Part shown: piece after piece, positions 22,201 through 33,600 of the stretch | Numbering within the stretch: the stretch's first letter is position 1 | Layout of the letters: every line of letters begins with the position of its first letter | Assembly (NCBI GenBank): GCA_025642065.1 | Contig: JAODUP010000119.1 | Coordinates: 1 to 64,000 of the forward strand | DNA: 64,000 bases | Reading direction: 5' to 3' | DNA from: Paralvinella palmiformis | Taxonomy: Eukaryota > Annelida > Polychaeta > Terebellida > Alvinellidae | Notes under the pieces: model-generated | What the model was told of the DNA's origin: nothing | Databases searched by the model: none | The model's input: the letters and a program-made list of their open reading frames with translations, nothing else | Made by a program: the position numbers and the translations under genes

Positions 22201-24621
22201 CATTCATTTACCAAATTATATACTTCTGTAAAACAAATCATTATTTACATATCAGTATTGTTGTTTTAATCGTCTAGGACATCAAATGGTAAAAGTACTG
22301 TTATTAATGCTATGCTGAAAAGCAAGATCCTGCCTAGTGGCATTGGCCATACAACCAACTGCTTTGTACAGGTGGAAGGAACGGATAATTCAGATGCTTA
22401 TATATTAGTGGAAGGTTCTACTGCTCCACGGAATGTTCAGGTATGTGCCATTGTTTGAAGAAACATGGATGATGAACTTCATTAGTTATGTCATTTACAC
22501 AAACTGATATGTGCATCTGTTTGCATGTTATCCAATAGAAGTTAGAGTTGGGTTCATTTCCACATAATTTATTAAAATTATATGACTGGATCATTTTTAG
22601 TTATAAAAATGTTGACTGTAAGTATTAATGTAAAATATAACAGGGTCAATTATCATTGGTTTTATGTTTATCAAAACAAATTTGCATGTGATTGGACATT
22701 TATAGTCATTTATATAATAGTTAATAACACTACAAATACATAGAAAGATGTTTGGTTACCTTTTCATATTTGTTAGGTATTTCAGTGGCATTATGTTGTG
22801 GCTACAATTACCACATGTGATGTACATTAATTAGTGAACTGATTTGCACACCCCTTGTTTTGGGCAAGGTAATAATTTTCCTAGTCACAAACATAACATA
22901 ATAAATGTCAAGAAATGTTTATGATTTTACCATTTGAACACTACTGGTATCAAAAGCTACCCAGGGATAAACATGACTGACTACTGTGAGTTTGTCATTT
23001 AACTGATGTATCCTCTTGCATGTTGTAGATGAACACGCAGAAGAGGCAAGACAAAATTATCTTCTGTGTTGATTTGATATATCATTAGACAGGGTTCCTA
23101 TGCAACCTGGAAAATAACAAATTCCTGGATTTTAACAAAATCTGGAAAGTCTTAGAAAACATATTACCTGTGATAAAAAAATCCACTTAGAACAAAAAAC
23201 CTGTGAATAAATATTATGTCTGTAGAAGAAAAAGTGTATGGTACATAGTCTTCATATCCCATGTTAGTTATAATTTAAATAAAAGTGGATGGATCAAACA
23301 GCTAAAAGGGTGAGGAGGAAGCTGTACCATAAAAATATCAATAATCGATGGTATTTTGATATGTTATAAATCTTGTATACTTTGTCCTGGAAATGGTACT
23401 TTTGTCCTGGAAAATTATATTTTCTTGGCTGTGGGAACCATGTTAAACCCTTCTCATTCATTCCCTCTTAAGTACATAGCCATGTAAAGCTATGGTTACT
23501 GAAAACATTCCAGATTTATTTATATCCATCCCTTTCCAGTAGCATTGGTATTAGTAAAATCCTAATTTCTTACATCATACTGTGGTAAACATTTTGTAGT
23601 AACTTTATGGAAGGAAAGGTTACTTTCACTAAGTGGGTTGTCACAAGCTTAGCTAAATAGAAAGCAAAAATGGAAAAGGAAAAATTGTTAAACGATAGTT
23701 CTGACTGTAAACATAATTCCCCCTCCCAGTAAAATGTGTTCAGATGATGTACAATTCACATGATCAATGACACTTGGAATATTCTTGATCTATTACTGTT
23801 TATAGGACATCCGACAGTTAGCTAATGCTCTGAGTAGTGTTAAGTTAGACTCTGACAGTCTTGTTACAATTTGCTGGCCTAAAGAAAAGTGCAGTCTTCT
23901 CAGGGATGATGTTGTCTTTGTTGACAGGTTAGTATTTAGTCATAATGCCAATCAAACTTTAATTCAACAAATGTGCACCGAGTTCATGGATACAAATATT
24001 ATAAGCACAGCGGATGTATTTACATTGTGGTTTGAGATAAGCACTGAAAGTTGGTCTGTTTTGGTGTGTCTGGAGATGTGATTTAAAACATGAGATGGAA
24101 TCAGGTGGGCTTTGATAACTATATGTTCAAACATGAATATATATATTTTTCTCATATCACCTACATTCCAATCTATATGAGAATTTGTTTTCTTCACAGC
24201 CCAGGCATTGATGTCTCACCAAACCTTGATCATTGGATAGACAAACACTGTTTAGATGCTGATGTCTTTGTCCTAGTTGTAAATGCAGAGTCCACCCTGA
24301 TGCAGACTGTGAGTATAACAGGGTATTCTCTTTGGGCTACTGGTATTTCTAATTGCCATGGTATATCTTGGTATGTTTCATTTAAACATGTCAGTTTACA
24401 TTTTCTGTAAGGATACTGTTAAGATGATACATCACGCTTGTTGGGTAGCATGTAAATTCAGAAATGTTTGATTTCCCCCCCTAAAATATTAAATCCTATT
24501 CGACTTAAATTTGTAAAATAATGGCCAATGTAGTCTGTGCAGTATCAGTTAATATATATTCTTAGTATCTGAAAGTGTACATTTTACAAGGATTTTAGTT
24601 TTTATTTACCATTTTTCTTAA

Positions 24622-24655
<34 letters not shown>

Positions 24656-27600
24656 TTAATATAAGTGAACAAACTGGTTTAATAATTTGCTTGTAGGTGG
24701 CATGGAATTAGATAAACAAACTGATTGGACTAGGAAGTAACTAAATACAATGAGCATAGCATTTATTATAGTTGCAACACACTTTGGCCAATAATAGATA
24801 AACATTGCAAAGATCACTGACTGAATAGTTTGTAGAGAGAATCTACCAGAGTAAAATAACCGTAAAACTGTTTCATTAAAAATAACATCCACATTGCTCC
24901 ATATCTATCTATGTGCACTAAATATCCAACATAACAGGATAAAACATTGATTTTTTTATTGTTAGAAGTTACATATTGCAGAGTTCAACATAAATTCTTG
25001 ACAGATTGCTACTGCAACCTAATCATGACGTTAGGCAATATAAAAGCTACTGGTGGTTATTTGATGTAGCAACGAGGTTCTGTGATAATGATTCAAATGT
25101 TTATTTGAGATTTTCCCATGATTTCATTCATACATTAAAAACTTGGTCACTAAAACAGGAAAAGGTTGTTTAGTCTGGTAAAACATGTAGCTTATTGACA
25201 GAGCAATTGCACCCAGAGGAGATGCAATGATTCACAACATGCTTCTCAGAACTCAGCTGAATTATATCAAATCTAACCACCTGGTAATCACAGCAGTTCC
25301 AGAAATATGACAGTATTTAATAGATATCTGTATCAGCTGTCTGCCCTACTTAAAATAGTCATTATCTTTAATTTGTAGGAAAAGAACTTCTTTCATAGAG
25401 TGAGTGCCAAGTTGTCAAAACCAAACGTTTTCATATTAAATAATCGTTGGGATTGTTCTGCTTCTGAACCAGAGATGATGGAGGAGGTAAGGATTCAATC
25501 ACTGATTAACTATTTATTATTGTCAAAATTATTTACTAGTCTTCCTAACAATGACACTACAATAAAGCTGTATTTTGAAGACTTGAGATCTAAGTTATCA
25601 TTTACCACATTCATCCAGTACAGAGCCTGTATAAATGTTTTAGTTATATGTAATAAATAGAGCTATTTTTGTAAGAATCCATAACTTCATGCATCAAATT
25701 CACCCAAATAGTACCATATTCTAAAACTGTTTAATTAAACTCCATAATATTATGACATTATATATACCTCTGTACTTTTTGGTAAACAATTGTTAGAAAG
25801 TAAACTAAACACTTTAATTTGGCTATTATTTGGTATGTTTTTCTCCTAATATTCCAGGTGAAGATGCAGCATTTAGAACGTACTATCCAGTTTCTGGTGG
25901 AAGAACTAAATGTTGTGGACAGATTCCAGGCTGAGGATCGTGTCTTCTTTGTATCAGCACGAGAAGCACTCATATGTCGAGCACAAGCTGACACCCGAAC
26001 ACCTACACCAAGTATGTGGATTTTACCATATATTAAGAGAATTCTGCGATTTAGTGATTCAGTGCTGCAAATTCAGTTTCCGGGTTCAAATCTGATTCTG
26101 ATCTGTGTTTGTGGGATATGTTTCCCTACAGTGTCACTCCTCTGCCATATGTCCTGGACATAAACATCGCTGAGGCTAAACAATTCAAACCAAAAATCAA
26201 TTTAGTAATGATATGAATAGTTATGATAAATACTGATATTTAGAATGTTTGTTTTTGCTTGTAAAAGGCCTAACCATAGATTTTAGACACAACCTTTGTT
26301 TGTACATAGTACCATTATTCTCTTTCAGATTCGAATTTGCTGGAAGGTTTTCAAGGTCGACTGTTTGAATTTGCTAACTTTGAAAGAAAGTTTGAGGTAA
26401 CCATTTATGATTGTGTGTGAGCATGCATGGTCCTTCCACAGTTTTTGCTACTGATACCGTGTCCAATTTCCAATATTTTTCTGTAAATATTTACTTCCAC
26501 AATAAAACAGCATAACCCTGTAATTAACTCCCATTACCCAATCAACTACCAGATAAGCTTATTTTACGAAGTCCCATCTTGTTCTGCCACATTTGCTAAC
26601 AATTCTCTGTTGCACTGAATCTTGGGTAACTTGTTGACCCCACTTTTTAACTGGCTGAACTCACTAAATACATTCATAACTGATTAACCAGTTATTACTT
26701 AGAATGAGACGATTAAATCCTTGTATATGTAGGCTTTGGTTTTCAGGGATAGTAAATTTGTACTTTTCTTTTGGCTGATCTGAACTGAAACTATATCTCT
26801 CTCTGTTGCTAATTTTGTATAAATAGGATACATATGAATGATATTTGTCAATATTGAAGAAAAAACCTGTCACTCATTGTAAAGTGTGGCCTGTTTATAA
26901 CAAACTTCCAAATAACAGCATTGTTAAAAGTCATGATGTCAATATTATATATGGTGTGTGTGTGTGTATGTGTTTCTAGATTTACATCTGATAAACTAAG
27001 ACTAAGCCCTTGTTTGTTTGGTTTATATAGCATTTGGCTAAAAGAATTGTAATATTAAATGTTTGTCAAGATAATTCCAAGTGCATTTCTAATTTGGTTC
27101 ATGTTATTTTGGAGAATCTAACAAAAGCCATTACATATTACAAATAACAGATGAATTGTCAAAGGTGTTTGACTAGAAGTGCATTATATATTTCAGGAAT
27201 GTATTTCCAAGTCTGCTGTACAGACTAAATTTGCACAGCATACATCAAATGGCAAGGAGATAATCACTCAAGTTAAATCTGTTATGGAGAATTTATATTC
27301 AACAGCTAACAACAAGAGGTCAGTAGGAAGTGTTTAGGAAATGTTCACTGTGTTTAAAATTTAGTTGACACGTTTGCAGTTTGTTGTAATTTTTGGTGAA
27401 TTTTGAAAATATTTCACAGGTAAAAATGTCATTGCTGCTGCTAGTTATTGGGATGCTATATAGAATTAAATCCCCATTAGACAGAAACCTCCCACTTAAC
27501 GTTAAATGGACTTTAGAAACTGGTTACCTGTTTCATAGGAAAAGAATCTTTGTAATGTTCGACATTTGGTATTCAGTTGAGTTGCTTCTCTCCTGCACTG

Positions 27601-30600
27601 TGTTTAGTCACATGTTATTTCCTGCCTGTTCATGCCTCACTTCACTCGGCATTAAATGAGGAGCTGGTAAAAGTAGATCATACAGTGTAAGGTAAATCTT
27701 GCATATAAGTACTTGCATTATTTAATTCAAATAAAACAGAAAGAAGCCCAAAACATGCAGCGCTCACCACAGATACCATCTATGCTCATGTATCATACAC
27801 AAGTAACAATATATGTAAAAATATAGGCTGAAATATGATAGTATTCATTGATAATTGATAAACAAACCACTCTGTTATGGGTGATAATAGAAGAAATGTA
27901 CATCAGTGACTTTGCACAATAACAATATCCACAAGTCATTATCACCAGCATAATTATTTGTAATACTATTTCATATGTAACTATAATCGTTGTTAACAAT
28001 TCACATGTAAACTCATCACAAGTTGCTTCTATGTTCCAATGAACAGTCATTATTAAATTTGTTACACTTGATATCATTGTGTAAAAACCTACCAACCCTG
28101 CTCTGATCAGTGCATATTAATATCCAACATTGAATTACCATGTGTTTTGGCCGGATAACATTTAAGAGGTAAAAACATCAAGCACCAAAAGACAAGAGTA
28201 ATCTTAATTTCCTATGCCATTTGGCAAATCACACAGTGCCTCCAAATAAATTGTCATATCTTGTAAAGTGAATATATTCACTCTCCTTTGGCTCTCTTAG
28301 GTCAAGTCATCTCTGAAATCCATTCTGGTCACATTTAACTTAATCCTTTTATGGTGTTAACTTCATAATTATCCATGTGTGGGCTTCTAATAATTATTAG
28401 CCGCCAATGATTCACAGAAATATAATGCTTCAGGTACAAATAGTTCACATCATGGTCACATGATCAGTACATCAAGGAATTGTATTTGAATAAATTTTAT
28501 TGGTTCAATGCAATTTCCTTTGAAGTGAGGATAAATACAATTAATCTTATGCACTAGTTTATCTTGCATGCAAGTATAAATGGGCAGTTGTGGGTTTGAT
28601 ATAGTATTTTTTTTTAATTTTCTGCAGAGAGCAAAGACATCAGTTCTTTTCTGAGACACAAGATCAACTTGATTATACAGAAAAACAGATGAGGCTACTC
28701 TCAGAAGACATCAAGGAAAAAATCAAGCTAATGGTGGAGGAGGTTGACAGGAAGGTTGTACTATAACTGTACTTTTTATGAGTAGTTTGCCAGTCCATAA
28801 GTATAACACAATATATTAGAGTCTGATTTAAGTTGGAAAATCAGTGCCACTATTGACCTCAGTCCACTAGTTGAAACATTCAATGTGTCTTTTTTACAGG
28901 AATAGCTAGTTGACTTCCATTTTGACCATTTCATGCTTTGATTCAAGTAGCGATCTAACTATAAAATCCTGAACTCGTTTACCATGTCATCAATATTGTA
29001 TGCTTATTAGAATTTGTTATCAATAAAGCCTTCCATTAAACGAAATGATTTCTGATGATGTAGTGGTTAAAGATTCTGATTAAATCTTTGCAGGTATCTA
29101 CCGCATTAGTTGAAGAGATCAGACGTCTAGCTGCACTTGTTGATGAATTTGATCGACCATTCCACCCAGATCCAATGCTGTTGAATATATACAAAAAGGT
29201 GTGTTCACTCTGTAGTGATGTAAAATTGATGAGCTTTTAATTTAAATAATGTATACATGAAATCCAGTCAAAGTTTGAATTATTTTATTGTGTCATATTG
29301 AGATAATAATGAGATTTGTTGTTCTCACTCACTCAGTATGTATTGTTTTTTTTAGGTGCGTGTGTGCAGTGTTGCATCTAGGATGCATTTTTGCCTGATT
29401 CCCACGATATTTTAACCTATGGCACAAAATAAAAATATCCCTGCGCCCCACATGGCACATAATAAAATCCCATGGCACAATATTGTATGTATTGTGCACC
29501 TTAACAGTCTGTCTGTCACTATTATATTTTGAGTGAGTGGTTCCTAGGCAGTGCTAGTGTCGAGGGATCAGTGTTGCTTCTAGGATGCGTTTTGGGGGGA
29601 TTCCCCCGATATTTTAATGTATGGCATAAACTTTAAAACATCCCTAGGCACCACATGAAGTAGAATAAAATCCCATGACACGATATTGTAAGTGTTGTGC
29701 GCATTAACGATCTCTCCATCATATTAGCTTTAATAATACCATACCACTGGTATGTCATTATCAGCAGAAAATGAGTCATGATAAACGCCAAATATTTATC
29801 ATCTGATAGTTTCCTGATCTGAAATAATGCCAAAATCTACTGCTGTAGCCATTTCAAATGTCATGTTTATAAATATTTACTTAATATAATGACCATGCTT
29901 GAAGGATGGGAGAGATTTTGGTGGGCTGGTGATCTTGGCTGGTAAACGTCAATTTTGCATTATGATGGTCACGTGACTCAAGTACTCTCTCCTGATTGGC
30001 CAGTTACCTTTGTTTACTGTCAATAAAAGCACATGGTCTTGTTTATATGGTTGATTTCTGTCCCTCTCCTGTATATTTGTAACTTTTTTTCATTTTATGT
30101 TAATATTATGATATAAATATGGATTTTATATATCATATTAATTGTATTCATACTTTACTGATTGATCCTCTGTCCATCCACTGCTGAGTGTGAGAGGCAG
30201 TTCTCTATGAATATAATTAAAACTATGTTGAGGAACTCCCTTGGCCAAAAATATTTATGCGATTTGATGCTTATTGCATATGATGGCCTGCTACCCAAAG
30301 AATTTCTTCCAGGCCTACTAATAAGTGGCTGGTATCTGGTAATTATGTTTTTTACTGGAATGGGCACAAGAACAAAATTCCTCAATGTGTTGATGAAAAT
30401 TAAAACATAAAAATGTTCTGTGGCTGACTTTGACTATGAGTTAGCTGTAAATATGTGGAAGGAGAAGAAAGCCCGTAGAATATATAAAAACAAGTCTCAT
30501 CAATAACATTTTGAAGTTTTTCTGTAGTCTTGTTTTTTCATGGTACAGATATAAGTGGTATACATACATTTAATTATGCTTACACTGTAAAACTATGTGT

Positions 30601-33600
30601 ATAAGTACTTCATATAGGATGCAAATGTCATCATTTTCAGTTCAAATATTTCTGGGGGTATGTGTTTGTACCCCTAAATGGTTTTTATGCCAAGTGCCCA
30701 TGTTACATTAAAATCCCCCACATTTTTAAAACCTAAGGGGGAGCTCCACCACATAATCTAGATCCTAGAAGCAACACTGTGTGTGTGTGTGTATGTGTGT
30801 GTGTTATGGATGGCTGGCTAATTTTACACTTTAAACAACTTTGTTAAAAATTAACATTTTGTATAACTGTCTTCTCCATTTCTGCCCTATTTTCTCCATA
30901 TTCATTTTAGGTTCTTGGCCTTTTATATTCGTGTTATTATCAATGTCCAGTTGGCTAACTTTATTAAGCTACTGATTAATTAAACAATTATTATGAACCC
31001 AAATAATCTGTGACTTCAAATGTATTTTTCATTAAGGAACTGCATTTCCACATTGAGGAGTGCCTCAGCCGTAACCTACATGCTCGCTGTTCTTCATTCA
31101 TCCATCAGGTTCTTGATCATACTATAATACAGATGAGGGGTAAGAGAGATGTGACTTTCACCCCACTGTCACTCATAAAACTGATAAATGATATCCCCGG
31201 TTTACTTCTTGGCCAACATAAATAACATAAAAACACCCCATCCTCATCCATTCCTCAACTTCGAGGCCACATGTCATTTTCTGCTATGTGCAGATTGTCT
31301 ACAAAATGAACAAACATGTGGTTCTAGGTTACCATTCTGACAGGATTGCTGCTGCTAATGGATAATTACATGTTTTTTCTTTACTTACCTGACTTTTTAT
31401 TTTTTCTCATCGTTTGCTTTTCATATCCTGCTAAAAGCGGTGGATTTTCCCTTCTTTGTGTGGGATATTTTATTCTTCTGTTCAAAATGTAATCACATTT
31501 CTTTCTGACACTAATCAGTTCCTTGCTTAGATTAATTTTTAATTTCCAGTTTTTGGTGTGTAATCTTGTCGTGCACACGTTACCCATCTTAGAAAACATG
31601 GAACACTTTGTAGAGAATCAAGCTTCAGAAATTGTTGTTTACGATTTGGAGCATCCTGTTTGGTATTATGACATCCAGGGTTGTTGACATTTGCGGAGAG
31701 AGATGTTGGCGTTTGCAGAGAGAAGGAAATGTTGCTTTGTTGTGTGCAGTAATTCATTCGTTTTCAGATGCATTGATGTTCTTGACTTTCCAGTTAAAAT
31801 GTTTTGAAGTTGTGCTTGGGTAGGCAATGTGCTGGTGTGTTGTTATGTTGTTGTGGCTTTTGCTGCAGGAATTGCATGCTCATGTGGAAAAGTGTGTGGG
31901 GCGTAATCTGCAAAATCGTTGTTCAACAGCGCTAATAACTGCGGTAGACAGTGCAGAGCAAGAAATGCAAGGTCAGTGTGTAGACAGTGTAATAGCTAGT
32001 CATAGAAAAGGCCAGTCATCATTACTTGTATAATTTTTATTCACGACAGATAGTCTGATATCACACAGTTTGAGCTAGATCAGTGAAAGAGTTGTCTGTT
32101 ATATAAAGCACTTTTTGCATCTTGGGTGGTTATGTGTTCCTCTGTGATCCTTGTGCTGCGTTACACGATTTATATTTAAGTACTATTAAATTGTTGCAGC
32201 AATTCTGTTAGATTGATGAACACCTCATTAATACAATTATCAACAATGTTATAACATAATTATTATGCACCAAGGTTATCAGTATTGTTTAATTTAAGAG
32301 CACATGATTTTCTCTACAAAAAAACCCACAGATTGGTCTAGCTTGTTAAACAAATAAATTAACTCAACATTCTGGAACTGTTTTTTTTTCTTTATCTGTT
32401 AAGATGGTTTTCATTGTTTGTGTTATTACAGAGCGTCTCCTAGCCCTGTTACCTTCAGATTCACAGCAACAGACTGCAAACATGTTACCAGCCAGAGATT
32501 TTGAGGTTGCCTATAGACTAGATTGCCGCAATCTCTGTGCTGATTTCCAGGAGGACATCGAGTTCAGATTTTCACTTGGGATCACTTCTCTCATGCAAAG
32601 ATTCCTAGGTCCAAAGGGAAGAAGGGCAGTGCTGAGTGGTGGTAGTAATATGGTATGTTGTAGTTGTTTTGGAAATACATTGCGTTGTTTTCTATGGGCC
32701 CAGGATTTCTCGCAAGGACTGAAATTAAAGTTGATTAAATATGGTAACCACAATAAATGTTTAATATAGTTGGATTGAATCCATTGTTCGATAACTTTTA
32801 TATCAATGCATGACTATTGTAGATCCCTCGTCCAATGCCTATGACACCACAGACACCCAGTAATGAGGTAGCTGCTACACCAGAAAATGAAGTGATGATT
32901 GCCATGCTTGGTACTGTGACATCGTTATATTCTAGATCTACAATTGGTGCTCTTGCCTTAACTGGTCTTGTAAGTAAAAGGCAAATTATATCATATCTTA
33001 TATAACTAATAATACTGAGAGAAAATAATAATGTAAAAGTAAAATCATTTTTGTGAAAGGATGTTTTCCAATATGGACAGTATACTTGTTTATGAGCTTA
33101 TTACATGTTAATATTTTACATACTGTAGGTCCCGGCCATTAAGCCTCAAATATCATGATTTATGGTGTTACTTACCGTCCAATAAGCCTACCTAAAAATC
33201 TGAACTTTTCCCTGTACTATTTCCAGCCCAGGTGACATTTTGAACAAGGCAAATTATAACCATCGTTTACGCAAACTGTTAGAGCGTACGTAGGACCTCA
33301 AACTTATATTAAAGGCATGATTAAACATTCAATGAACTGTATATGAAGTCAATGACTTAGAGGTAATTAAACATATTGTCAATTACTACTGAGCCTTTGA
33401 TGGTATGTTTTGGTCACAACGCGGCAATAACCAAGACAATGTAATAGTAAATTACCAATATATGAGATCAGTTAGTAACTATAACTCTCTATTGAAAATA
33501 AATTAATTAATCAGTAATTATCCCATTATTAATATAAATATGCCCATACAAAATATGTATATGGGGGCACCCTAATGTCTATGCCGCCAAACGAATGAGA

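Noticed and set aside
27393..27659. 88-codon open frame inside mitofusin intron 9
   Set aside because: No similarity to mitofusin or another family; the gene is complete without it.
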